A model generated the notes under the pieces. It saw nothing but the letters and a program-made list of their open reading frames with translations, was not told where the DNA came from and did not search any database. The position numbers were made by a program, and so were the translations under genes. Positions 1-10,627 of a stretch of DNA of 64,000 nucleotides are shown piece after piece (the stretch's first letter is position 1; every line of letters begins with the position of its first letter). This DNA comes from Silurus meridionalis. Taxonomy: Eukaryota; Chordata; Actinopteri; Siluriformes; Siluridae. The DNA lies in the NCBI RefSeq assembly GCF_014805685.1, contig NC_060907.1:7339992-7403991 (forward strand), written 5' to 3'.

Positions 1-1146
1 CACCATACCTGTATGCTTAGTCTTAGCCTGTAGATTTTCTAGAGGCCTAGTCTCTGACCCCTAAATTAAAATAAATCTGGTAGTCTTCAATACCTTGCAT
101 GTATTTACTCTCTATATATATGTATATCCATAGGCCCTTTTGTAGCTATTTACTGGATTAAATAAAAGTACACACCATTATGTTTTCTAAAGGTATTATA
201 TTAAGACCTTAATATAAATTAAATGAGTCGGATATTGAGGCCAATGTAAATATGTGATTCGTGCCAACGCTGTGTCTGAAAATGATTGCATTCTCTATTG
301 TACTCTACTCTAGTCACCTGGTTTATACTGCTCCCAATGATAGAATTTCAGACGTGTTCCCTAAAATAAGCCTTAAGTGCATAGGTTACTATAAATGACT
401 ATAATTTTTTTTTTTTAAATATGCCAGTGGATGGATAGGTTACTATAAATGTTACCAAAATATGCTAGTTAGTGCATAGGTTACTATAAATTGGTGTTAA
501 CGTTTGGTCTTTAATGAATTAGTATGCCAAACAAGGTCTATTTCAGTCTCAAGCCAAGCAAAATGAATGTATGCATGGATTTGTTTTGCAGGACACAATG
601 TGTCCATGATCAGAATACTGATGTTAAATACTAATGACAGAGGAAACCATTTTTCCCCCTTATTTTATTTTGGTTCCAAAGTCATTAACAATCAAAATAC
701 ATGTCTTCATGGTTGCTGGGCAAATGTTTTATAGTCCAACTCAATCATCGCGACTTGTATGAATATGGCTATTTGCATAATATCCACTGAAATGGAAAAA
801 TGTATGGAAAATTGGAGTCTCCATTTAGTATTTTAGCATATGTCTGATTGTGTCTTTAAATGAGCCTGTGAAAATGATCTCCTATGAAATTCTCCTCCAT
901 GTTCCCAAAATGATATAAAACACAAGGATGTTGTCTTACTTTTTCTTAATGTTTTCTTACTGTTAGAATGTTCTACCTTCAAATGCTTACTTCTCCTTTC
1001 TATCTTCATCACATCTCTCTCTCTGAACTTGTCACTGCTGTAAGGACTTACTGCCATGTCCAGCTCAGTCTAAATGGGCAGTCTCTTCCCAAACAGTCCA
1101 AAAAGCAGCCTGGTAATGACTTCAGGGCCTGTGGACCCTCGCTTTG
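1..1146. other. AT-rich unique DNA, no gene seen
   Basis: No convincing coding frame or recognisable transposon is seen. The only structure noted is a 16-base motif, ATAGGTTACTATAAAT, present three times at 381-396, 435-450 and 476-491. Short open frames around 833-1150 on both strands lack any recognisable domain and overlap each other, so they are not called. Confidence 0.5.
381..491 (+). repeat. Three dispersed copies of a 16-base direct repeat
   Basis: ATAGGTTACTATAAAT occurs exactly at 381-396, 435-450 and 476-491. Two of the three copies are preceded by AGTGC. Spacings are 54 and 41 bases, so this is not a regular tandem array. A decayed minisatellite or replication slippage would explain it. 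No function is implied. Confidence 0.7.
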
Positions 1147-1563
1147 CTAAGTGAATTTAGATGCTGAACGTTTGGAAGTGAAGGTCTGTTTGAAACACCT
1201 CTTCGGCTGAGCCCATCGCCATATAAATCCCATTATCTCATGGGTGTACTCTTTCACAAGCTGATAGAAAAGTGGGTTGTCACTCAGCAGAAGTGGCTTG
1301 TACTTCGGCTGTTCATTTATGGTCAAGACTTTTTTGTTGTTGCTTTTCCTTGCCTGCTTTGTCTTTTTTTCCTGGATTCTCTGGACAGTTTTTGGTCTGC
1401 AGCTGCCAATTGTAATGTTACACATGACTATTCCGGTTATCACAAGAAGCACAAGTGTTCCAAACCACTTGTAGTGTAGCTCGTCCTGAAACACGATTTC
1501 CTTCCATCTGTTTTGCTGTTTGGTACAATGCCCACCGGTATATGTGTGTCGGAGTGCATACTT
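1147..1563 (-). CDS. Hypothetical open frame with one possible membrane segment (possible exon)
   Basis: An uninterrupted frame runs on the minus strand from just after a stop at 1564-1566 to a stop near 1147. Its sequence is not low complexity. From the GTG at 1494 the protein reads with a hydrophobic stretch at about residues 10-28 (WFGTLVLLVITGIVMCNI), then a basic region rich in Lys, Arg and Gln (about 33-56), then a mixed C-terminal part ending in RSASKFT. This is the shape of a small single-pass membrane protein tail or an exon of one. Against it, no in-frame ATG precedes the hydrophobic stretch, so it would have to be an internal or terminal exon. A GTGTTTCAG just upstream (1486-1494 on the minus strand) could serve as a splice acceptor. 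I do not recognise a family. Chance is a fair alternative. Confidence 0.22.
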   Translation of the reverse strand, partial: KYALRHTYTGGHCTKQQNRWKEIVFQDELHYKWFGTLVLLVITGIVMCNITIGSCRPKTVQRIQEKKTKQARKSNNKKVLTINEQPKYKPLLLSDNPLFYQLVKEYTHEIMGFIWRWAQPKRCFKQTFTSKRSASKFT

Positions 1564-1566
1564 TTA

Positions 1567-3354
1567 TTTTAAAGAGCTAAATGTAGCTCTTTAGCATTGA
1601 AAAAGATCTAGCACAGATGTTGTAGCCATAAAAAAATACACTCTGGAACTCTCAGCATCTGATGTAGTAAGCTGTTTTTGTGCTGGTTTGCAGGGCAATA
1701 AGGCCATATTCTGGGGGGAAAACCTTTTTTTATTATTGATAAAAACTGCAGCCTAATTTTAGTTTATGATCCACGTACAAGGCAACATGGACAGTGAATA
1801 TCTCCCCCATGTACTGTGCATGTAGGTAGGTGTTCCATAAAAAGTACAACATCAGCACAAAAAAGTAATAGTGGACAAAATGTTCAATTAGATGAGTTTG
1901 AGGCATTGATGTAAGACCTGGTTAGGTAAACTCTATGTTTAACAGCTGTTAGTATAGATAATTCAGGACTGTTTTTATCCAAATGAATCACATCAAACAG
2001 TATATTAACAACAACATTCTGTACATTCATTTACTATTTACATAAGAGCCTTCATATTATTATTATTACTAAACCTCGCATGACTGTCAACTATGGAGCA
2101 GCTATGGTATAATTATGGAACCCATATTTCCATCTGGCTGGAGCTAGACCTTGCTATTAAACACATGTTTGGAAGAAGTTGTTAGTAAAGTAGTTAAATA
2201 CCAACACAAGATTTAAAATGATACAAAAAACAGGGTTAGCATTTGTACATTTTTAAAACTTCACTTGCTTGATATTGCACCAAATCCTTTTACTTTTTTT
2301 TACATTACGTTTACAATACGTTTGTTATTTATGCATCATTTATTCTCATTTCAATTTCTTATTAGTGCTCTTATATAAGTTTACAAAAGACAAAAAATAG
2401 TTGCTAAATCATGTGATAAGTACCATGTTCCTGTGTTTGGCATTGGATTTTGGTAAATGGTGTTTGAGTTGGTTCATGGCAAAGAGACGTGGTGATTTTC
2501 TTAGCGTTTTACAGTGAAAAGAAAATGAACAACAACAAAAAAAAACATCCCAGTATAGGCCACACCCACTACAGACTGAAATCCGGATATGAATATGTGA
2601 AGCATTAACATACACAGTTACATACACATTCATTGTGTTACATCTGAATTATACACATAAACCTATTATTTTACACTTCAGCTGATTCCTTATAAAATGA
2701 TATACAGTATCTAATAATATGTCCTTAAAGAACTTTATCTATGATTGTATTGTGCACAGTAAAAAAAAAAAAATAGGGTTGAAATATAGGGTTGAAATGA
2801 ACAAATAGCTTGAGAGTAAAAGTTGTCCACCTCTGAAACACAACTCCATTAAAGCGTTTGACATGCGACCGATGGTCATGCGGTTTTGTCCTTCCCAAGC
2901 TGGCCTACTCTGACCTCATCCATCTGAGAAATCGTCACAGGAGGCCGAGCGTGCTCTAAACAGCGTGAGATTATAGCTTTGAGCTTAAAAACATCGACAC
3001 CGACACTCATCAAAGAGATGACTAGTGCCCGCAAAAGCCTGCGCACAAAGGTCACGCTTTTCACCTAAACACAGTCCTAGATTCTTGTTGTGGGGTTATC
3101 GTGGGCTGAGATCCTGCATGACATTACAGTGCTGTGGTATTAATCTTCTTTTTATAATTATTATATTTTTATATCAATCCGTTGCTTATTTCTTTGATCT
3201 GCTGTATAACTTCTGATATGTCTTAAAGATCCCAATAATGAAATCTAATAAAATGAAATAGCAATTTTGCTCTTACAAGGAACTGAGTTGTCTTTCATGT
3301 GATATTATTGAAAAAGATCAAAGTACAAATGCTAACCTCAAGCCTCACTCTAAA
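1567..3354. other. AT-rich non-coding DNA with one hAT-like terminus
   Basis: No gene is seen. Around 2822-2836 the sequence TTGTCCACCTCTG matches the right terminus of the hAT-like element at 26380-27113, so a decayed right end may lie here. The 2840-3100 stretch is less AT-rich and not obviously repetitive. A 62-codon minus-strand frame there (2876-3064) has no recognisable domain. Confidence 0.4.
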
Positions 3355-4050
3355 GTTAACCAGTGATATTTAAGTAAATGTACTTTGTTACTGTACTTAA
3401 CACATTTTTTGGCTACTTCCTAGTTTTATTGAGTATCAAAGATTTAAGCAACTTTTAATCTCTACTCAACTAACGTTATGATTCCGTATATGTATTTTTT
3501 ACTCCACTATGTTTTAATTGACAATAAATGTTAACAATTTTTCAGCCAGCTTCTGTTGAATAGAAATATTGCCCTGCTCTGAGACTTGCATCAAATCACA
3601 GTCAGTTTTAAATATTTGTTTTAGTTCTATATCTTCATCAAATACTAATGATTTTTCTACTTTGTGACATGATACTGTACTTTTATTTGTTACCTGAAGA
3701 TACCATTTCAAAAGATCGTTTTTCTACTTTCGCTTTTTTTGTCCAACTTGTTTGATCGTTGCTTCATTCTGGCATGTTGAAGAGGCTGTTGTGTTGATGG
3801 TTATTGCAGTCTTTAGTTGTACACTTTGATTTGTATTTTAGGAAATAAAACCTCACAAATCAACTGTTTTAACGTGTGTCTTGGTGTTGAGGTCTAGTGC
3901 ACCTCTGAGCCCACGTTCAATATGAGTCATATACTCAAGTACTGTTCAAATCAGATCATTTGAGACTCAAGTCATATTGGAATTGTTAATTTTTAAAAGT
4001 AAGGTATCTTTACTTTTACTCAAGCATTATTTTCAGGTATACGTCTGAAC
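3355..4050. mobile_element. Decayed hAT-like non-autonomous element (ACTTAAGTA-type)
   Basis: Terminal-type sequence with stepped motifs such as TTTAAGTAAATGTACTTTG and TACTGTACTTAACAC lies at about 3369-3405. ACTTTTACTCAAGC appears at the other side, near 4012-4028. The same motifs mark the elements at 26380-27113 and 17270-18139. Clean termini and a target duplication are not visible, so the limits are approximate. No transposase frame is present. The hAT assignment rests on similarity to the 26380 copy, which has an 8-bp target duplication. Confidence 0.35.
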
Positions 4051-4572
4051 TAACCCTTGCTAGGTTTTTATACAAACTCACACGAGTCTTGCGGAAAGTT
4101 TCATAAGGTTAGATCGGGTCCTGCATTTGATTCTGCATTGTTGAAAAAAATTCACAAGCATTTCATAAACAGTTGATGCCACAATATTTTTAACTCCCTA
4201 TACAAATAACGGCCCATCAGACATTTGCGCTTTTGACAAATCGTTTTCGGGGTAAACATCCCTGAAAAGAATAATTACCCATAATCAAAAAGCCATTAAC
4301 ATAAATGGTTTCTTAATTAAATCTCACATTCCCACATAATTACAAGCCAACCTATATTACATGTGTGTTTGTGGTGATATAATGGAGGATAGAGTGACTT
4401 ATACAGGGATGAAGTGTTACAAGAAGCCTGGAAAAAAAGGTGGGAGGAAACAGTGAGCTCGGCTCTGAGCCTAAACACTCAAGAATTACTCTTCACTCTT
4501 CCATTTAGTCCGTTCCATTAGACATTAACAATAAAGTACTCCAGGCACCAGGGCTTTTCATTCACATGTTGC
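4051..4572. other. Non-coding stretch, nothing recognised
   Basis: Ordinary AT-rich DNA with no supported coding frame, repeat or RNA gene. Confidence 0.5.
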
Positions 4573-4583
4573 CACAAACACAA

Positions 4584-4635
<52 letters not shown>
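4573..4635. repeat. (CA)n microsatellite
   Basis: About 63 bases of CA repeat with a few CAAA interruptions in the first half. Confidence 0.97.
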
Positions 4636-4637
<2 letters not shown>

Positions 4638-4930
4638 TTCGAGTGCCTATATCCTGCAGACAGGACATCCCTCAATGCACAGACACTATAATACTGGGGA
4701 GAAAATAAACAATCATGGAGCAGTGTGTCAGAATTCTTGACATGCTGTCCTCCTACAAACACAGTCAGCTCTACAAACAACCAGGTGCCTTCGTGCTATT
4801 CTTTAGTCAAAAAATAGAAAGGAATAGAAGAAAATGGTGCTGTAATCAGATCCTATTATTTGTTTACTGTCCATTTTGATTCAATTACTGTATATTCTCT
4901 TTCACTCGGATAAATGCTGCCAAATAAACA

Positions 4931-5002
4931 ATTATATTATATTATATTATATTATATTATATTATATTATATTATATTATATTATATTATATTATATTAT
5001 AT
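4931..5002. repeat. (ATTAT)n pentanucleotide microsatellite
   Basis: About 14 uninterrupted ATTAT units with sharp borders. Confidence 0.97.
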
Positions 5003-5390
5003 CTCATTGCTATTGAATTCTTGAATCCGATTAGGTACAAGTCCTGTTTATTTTTAAACAGCAGCTCAGAATCATTTTAGTTAATATGTTATCGATTCTT
5101 TGGCAACAACAATTATTTATCGTCCTAGCTTAATAATAAATAATTAAATAACATGCTGTTTTTTAAAAAAGAAAGCAATTTATAATTCTCAAGTCTTCTA
5201 TAAGTAGTTGTTTGTTTGAGGTGTTTATTCTCCAGTGCCAGTTCTTGATAATATTCAGTAGGTTTTCCTCACCTAGAATAACCTTCTTAGGAGGGCTTTG
5301 TGTTTTACGATTTCTTGATAACATACAGTATAAAGATAAAGAAATGAGGTACTGCTGCTGTATCATAAGTGATAACAGAAACTGACTCAT

Positions 5391-5600
5391 ACTGTATGGA
5401 CAAAGGTTTGTGGACACCAGACCATAAGATTGCTACTGTATGTGCCACAAGGGTGTTAATAAAGTCAAGTACTGATGTAGATGAGGTGAGGGGGCCTGGG
5501 GTGCAGTCAGCTTTCCATCTCATCTCAAAGGTGTACGGTGTTGATGCGAGGGCTCTATAGCAGGTCACTCAAGATCTTCTACTCTAACCCATGTAAACCA
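5391..5600. mobile_element. Truncated Tc1-like MITE (family B), copy 1
   Basis: The start, ACTGTATGGACAAAGGTTTG followed by TGGACACC, matches the common fish Tc1-type terminus (CACTATATGGCCAAAAGT type). The interior segments GTGTTAATAAAGTCA, GGGGTGCAGTCAGC and CAGGTCACTCAAGATCTTC are shared with the copies at 19194, 42255 and 47145. The right half and right inverted repeat are missing. It encodes nothing; open frames crossing it on both strands are chance. Confidence 0.7.
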
Positions 5601-7027
5601 ATAACACAAGGGGAATAAATTCTACCCTGAAAACTACTATCATTAACAGTCTGATATGGTATTAGATTTTGGGATGTGCTGTTAATATTAATTTCCAATA
5701 TTATTTTCCAATTGCTATGTTTTATTTCTTACTTACCATAGGAAAAATCTTAAATTATACCTGATACGTTTGGGGTGATGTTTTTTTTTTTGTTAAATCA
5801 CATCTATTGGTAAATGTTTTAAGTATTTCTTTGCAGGAAGAAACAAATCTATTTATCAATAGATCCCAACAGAGGACTATTATAAGCTTGAAACTCTAAT
5901 AATGATTTGGAAATACTGTAGAGTGTCTTATACAGTAGTAGTGAGTAGATGTGACTGTACTTCATATCCAGACAAAACACACTGTATAATTTACCATTAA
6001 AAATGTAATATTGACAGGATTGTGATCTACAAAAGTACAAAAAACACTAAAAACAGTCGCACATTTGTTTATGTCTACAGGTGTGAAAAGTCAGTGACTG
6101 CAGCCTTATGAGCTGTGAAAAACAATAGCCTCGAAATGTCAAGAGTAACGCAGCCATTGTACTGTATGCCTTTTCATGCCTGAGTGACTCTCTCTCTCTT
6201 TCTCTATCTTTCTCTCTCTCTCTTGCAGAGTTTGGTTTTAATCAACATCAGGTTTCACTACTAGCTGAAGGATCTCAAGCTACAGTAGCTCGCTAAGAAG
6301 GAAACGATACGAATTGCATCATTTCTCTCAATGTGTTATTGCCACCCAGTGTGCGTAGCATGATTAGCGTAACATACAGCTTCCACTGAAGGACATGTAA
6401 AAGCCCTAACCTTTTAGCTAGTTGTTATTGGCTGGAAAATGAGAGCTCATTAAAATGTTTTAATAAGGTACGCTATGGAAATGGACCTGATCCTGTCAAA
6501 CATTTCCCTAACAAGCTAAGGTGAAGACAATGTCCTAAACTTCCACATTAATGAGGATGTAGAATGTTGTCACAGGAAAATGATTGTAATAATAAACTGG
6601 ATGGTTGATGCTAAATGAAGTTACTGTTAGTACCTTGATGTTAAACATTAAAAAAAAAACACTTTCTGAAGCGATTTATTATTATTGAATTATTATATGA
6701 TTTATAGAGCAATTTGCCAAAGATGACAGTTTTTATTTTTTTTTTAAGAGAATGCATTATTTTTTATCCAGTTATTATACACTTAAAGTAACAATGTAAG
6801 ATTGATGAGTAGTGAAATTAAAAATAATAAAATAAAATAATTCCACAAATATTTTCTAAAGAAAAACTACAAATATTTACTACCACTGGCTTTGTTAATG
6901 CTAGAGTAGTTTTGGGTGAAGTTTGAGTGAAGGTAAATTGCTACCACCTCCAGGGATATCCTACAAAATTGTGCCTCCAGCAGATTGGGGAAGAAGCACA
7001 TGTGGCTGGTAAACTCAGGTGTCTATA
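5601..7027. other. AT-rich non-coding DNA with a CT tract and splice-acceptor-like site
   Basis: No gene is supported. At 6188-6228 a CT-rich tract (TCTCTCTCTCTCTTGCAG) has the form of a 3' splice acceptor. The frame after it (TTT GGT TTT AAT CAA CAT CAG...) stays open for about 22 codons before TAA. Without conservation or RNA evidence this is only a possible exon border. Confidence 0.4.
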
Positions 7028-7458
7028 TACACCAAAAAGGCATAACATTATGACCACCTGCCTAATATTGTGTTGGTCCCTCTTTTGCTGCCAGAACAGT
7101 TCTGACCTGTTGATCATTAACAGCATGAACTTCCTCAGCAGTTTGAGCTACGGGAGCTCGTCTGTTGAAACGGACCACATGAACCAGCCTTCGCTCCCCA
7201 CGTGCATCAATGAGTTTTGGTCACCAGTTACTGACCACTGCAGACCAGGAACATCCTACAAGAGCTGCAATTTTGAAAATGTTCTGACCCAGTCGTCTAG
7301 ACGTCACAAATTGGCCCTCGTCAAACTCACTCAAATCCTTACGCGCACCCATTTTTCCTGCTTCTAACACACATGGCCACCCACTAACAGGCGCCATGAT
7401 GAAGAGAGACTCAGTGTTATTCACTTCACTAGTCATAATGTTATCCCTGGTTGGTGTA
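7028..7458 (-). mobile_element. Internally deleted Tc1-like transposon (family A), copy 1
   Basis: Inverted ends are visible. The left end has GGCATAACATTATGACCACC and the right end has GTCATAATGTTATCCCTGG; the outermost bases are TACACC and GGTGTA, with TA at the borders as expected for Tc1/mariner. The element is about 430 bp, against roughly 1.2-1.6 kb for an intact Tc1. On the minus strand it keeps the N-terminal DNA-binding part of a Tc1 transposase ([28 protein letters not shown], helix-turn-helix). The next helix-turn-helix half is fragmentary and the whole DDE catalytic region is gone. The plus-strand frame across it (6927-7367) is antisense. Confidence 0.85.
7221..7430 (-). pseudogene. 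Tc1 transposase N-terminal DNA-binding remnant
   Basis: A minus-strand frame contains [15 protein letters not shown] followed by [20 protein letters not shown], the first paired-like helix-turn-helix of Tc1 transposases that bind the terminal repeats. It is followed by a break and no catalytic domain. The sequence before MGARK ([15 protein letters not shown]) comes from the element's own terminal region. It is not functional as a transposase; at most it would be a DNA-binding fragment if expressed. Confidence 0.75.
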
Positions 7459-8379
7459 TGTATATACACAAAAAAACACACAAACACACCTAAGTGCATT
7501 GTTGCGAAATGTCTTGGAAACTAATTATTTCAGAGTTCAGCAACATTAGCATGAACATACTGTATCTAAGTGTAATTTCCAATCCTTTAGTTACCACTTT
7601 AAAATCACTGCTTGTATAAAAGTGATAACATGCTGTCTCATTAAAACCCAGCTTTGCTAAGAAAAAAGAATTGCTGTTTTTTTTTCGAATCTTTTTAAGT
7701 ACCAAAGAGGCTATTTTCTGTCTCCTGTCCAACTTCTTACAGTTAAAGCTGTCTACTTGGCTTTACATAAACAATACTCCATAATTGCCGGTAAAATGAA
7801 CAAGCACAAAGGTACCCATTTTTTTGGTCAGATGCAAAAACATCGACTGGCATGCACATTACCTTATAACTCAGTAAAAGCACCAATTTGCTTTGAGGAA
7901 TCGTGAGTAAAGCAACTGAGTGGACAGTAATTGCCTGCGCAGCAAAAAGGGAAATTATTTCGAAGCTGAAATCGATTTTTCAAAAGAGTTTGTTTTTCAT
8001 TCTGTCTCTCTCCCAATCATGAAAATAGCTTTCAGTGTTGGTGCTTTAACTACTTTGAGTTAATTCATGTGATTTGTTTGGTAAAAATCGCTAGCTGAAA
8101 ACTTTCTGCAGCCTGCGACCCCTTTATGTGTAAAATTTATTGGATGGGCCACATCGGAATCTACAAGATCTATCTTTATCATTATTAGATTTGTGTGTAC
8201 AGTTAAATTCTGCTTATTTTATTGGATTCATTGTATCTGAAAATGCTCCAGCAGCATTAGACTTCTTATTCATAAGATTTCTTGGTTTGGGATTTATTAA
8301 GGTTGGGATTAAAACCAGTCACCAGGTTAATAAACTTTGAAAATGGTGGGTAGAAATTTCTATTATTCAAACAAATAAA
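7459..8379. other. Non-coding stretch, nothing recognised
   Basis: AT-rich, with no supported gene. The minus-strand frame 7490-7732 and the plus-strand frame 8140-8340 have no recognisable domains. Confidence 0.45.
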
Positions 8380-8455
8380 AAAATTAATAAATCCCGGCTG
8401 AGCTTCACAGGCCTTTAAGGGTCCCAGAGGCCCCACTTTGAGAACCATTGTTAAA
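8380..8455. mobile_element. hAT-like terminal fragment
   Basis: The segment ends in CCCCACTTTGAGAACCATTG, the reverse complement of the widespread hAT terminus type CA(G/A)TGGTTCTCAAAGTGGGG. The matching left end was not found, so only the right-terminal fragment is called. Confidence 0.4.
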
Positions 8456-9829
8456 AAAGATAATAAAGGTTAACATAACTGAATTACTTGCTTTGTTGTT
8501 GACTATTCTAATTTAGTGGTGTTTTTTGTGAGTATTTCAGAGATTTTAATCAGTTATAGAAAAAAATAGATGTTTTTTAATTTTATTATTATTTTTTTTG
8601 CAGCTCTCATGTAATGATGTACAAAAAACGTGAAGACCCTAATAAAACACCCATGATATTTCGCAACAAAAACACACCATCCAGCAATGGAACCCGATAA
8701 AATGGGGTGGCGAACCTACAGCTAAGCAAGAACTCAGTCAATACACATTTCACTGTCTCCCGATTTGCGCTGCTGTAAGGATGTAGAAGATGTAATCCAT
8801 CAGGCCTCACAGGCCATCAATGTGATCACAGCTCTCCATTACCAAGAGACTCGCACGACCTCACTAAGCCATATGCGAACGATTAACACTCGAGCGCCAA
8901 TAAATCTTGCGAATAAATGAAAATAGATGCACGCTGCGGCCCGTCCCTGGGAGATAAGGGCAGGAGCTGATGATTGGATGTAATATGCAACAGAGCTTGT
9001 GAGGTAAATGACCTCCCACTGAAACAGCGGGTTGAAAAATAAGCTTTCTTCAAGCTTTTTTTTTTAATGTGGAAGTTACAGCATGCACCCTGTTTGGAGA
9101 GACAGCCTTGAGAATGGAGTGCTGCGCTTGCATTTTTTTCAATAAATGAAAAAATATATATATATTCAGAAAAATGTTTGAGATTTCTATCAACACAATC
9201 GGAAAAAAAACAATTGAATCATCAAATCAATTCTGAGAAATAATAAAAGTCCCAAGGGTAATGACCGTTCATTTGCTCGAAAAGTCTTCACAAAAGAAAT
9301 GCAAAATTCATTTCATTCGTTACATAAGCACAGACAAGGAAGGTATCGAAACACAATACAAAGAAAAGTCACACACAGGATACAAATGATTTCTCTATTC
9401 CTACACTGTAAAACCTTTAAGACAATAAGACTTAAATACGACTTTTTCATGCACTAAATATTTGTCAATAAATGAGAGCCTCATTACTGTTTTGTGAGTG
9501 CAACAGACACAATTAATCTAATTAGTTATGAAAAGAAAATTAGAAAAAATTCTTAATAAAATGTGCCCTCCTTTTTACCTCAAAAAAAGGTTTGTAGTTG
9601 TACTATAAAAAAAACCTTGCCATTTTATAATACCCTCAAAACACACACAACAAACAGGTACCTGGCAGGGAAGTAGAGGATACAAATTTTATGATTGATC
9701 ATTTTAGTACCTTCAAAGCACATTGTTGGCCTGAGGCAACAAATCAATGGCCATTAAAGGGTAGTAGAGGGTTCGCATTTTAAGATTGTTTTTACACATT
9801 GTGAATATGTGAACATGGTATGGTGAGGC
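8456..9829. other. Non-coding; 8820-9060 is a candidate conserved element
   Basis: No gene. From about 8820 to 9060 the base composition is balanced and non-repetitive (CACGACCTCACTAAGCCATA, ATGCACGCTGCGGCCCGTCC), unlike the AT-rich flanks. Such stretches in fish gene deserts are sometimes conserved enhancers, but I cannot test conservation. The rest is AT-rich with homopolymer runs. Confidence 0.3.
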
Positions 9830-10215
9830 TCCACTGCAAAGGGTGATCTAAACCGTTCAATGCATCCCTGGCACCAAACCACCTGCCATTGAGCACCTTC
9901 ACCACAGCAGGTTACTGTGCAGAGTACACAATATCATCAGGGACTTCTTACATCCCAGTCTCAAACTGTTTAACCTTCTTCCATCATGAATGAGATACAG
10001 GAACATACACACCAGAACCAGCAGGTTCAGAGCCAGCTTTATTCCGTTAACCATCACCCTGCTACACTGTACACTACTCCTTCAGGACACTGTATATATA
10101 CTGTGTATAACTTTTGTACAATTGTACATACAATGTGCAGATTCCATATTGTAAATTGATCCAATATTCTCGATACATATTGTGCTTTACACACATCTTG
10201 CACTATATATAAATA
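9830..10215 (+). mobile_element. 3' end of an L2/Rex1-type LINE
   Basis: The segment resembles the C-terminal coding end and 3' untranslated region of fish CR1/L2/Rex1-group LINEs. It can be read in pieces as a degenerate version of the family's C-terminal signature: FLHPSLKLFNLLPS, then RYRNIHTRTSRFRASFIP, then TITLL. It continues into an AT-rich tail with GTACATACAATGTGCAG and CATCTTGCACTATATAT. A stop and frame breaks are present. The 5' part, including the reverse transcriptase core, is missing, as usual for 5'-truncated LINEs. Confidence 0.6.
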
Positions 10216-10225
10216 TAATATATAT

Positions 10226-10619
10226 CAGTGGTCCCCAACCCCCAGGACAATTGGTACCAGGCCACACAGAAAGAATACATAACTTACATTATTTCTGGTT
10301 TATTTATTATCTGATTCTAAACGATGTTTTATTTTGAAAAATTACTGAATTCTCTCCTCCACATCTGTCTATGACTCACTCTTGATGCATGTCATGATGC
10401 CTCGGTCACATGTCTTACCTCCATCTGCTACCTTCTTAAAGGAGCTGCTCCGGGCCGGTAACACAGTGGATTCACATTCATTATTTCTATTTTGAAAATA
10501 CCAGTTTTTATGTTGGCTGTATCATTTTATTTTGTTGTATTTATCCACCACACCTTAAAGGCCGGTCCGTAAAAATATTGTCTGGCATTAAACCGGTCCG
10601 TGAGGTTTGCAGACCACTG
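10226..10619. mobile_element. hAT (Charlie-type) MITE with perfect 8-bp target duplication
   Basis: The left end CAGTGGTCCCCAACCCCCAG and the right end GGTTTGCAGACCACTG form imperfect inverted ends. The paired interior GGTACCAGGCC and CCGGTCCGTGAGG also fits this family. ATATATAT at 10218-10225 is repeated at 10620-10627, giving an 8-bp target duplication as hAT elements make. The target lies in a TA-rich run, so part of the match could be chance. No coding capacity. Confidence 0.8.
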
Positions 10620-10627
10620 ATATATAT

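Noticed and set aside
2876..3064. 62-codon minus-strand frame in a more balanced segment
   Set aside because: Short, with an overlapping plus-strand frame, and no domain or splice context.
6927..7367. 146-codon plus-strand frame
   Set aside because: It lies mostly in the Tc1-like element, antisense to its transposase remnant, with no domain of its own.
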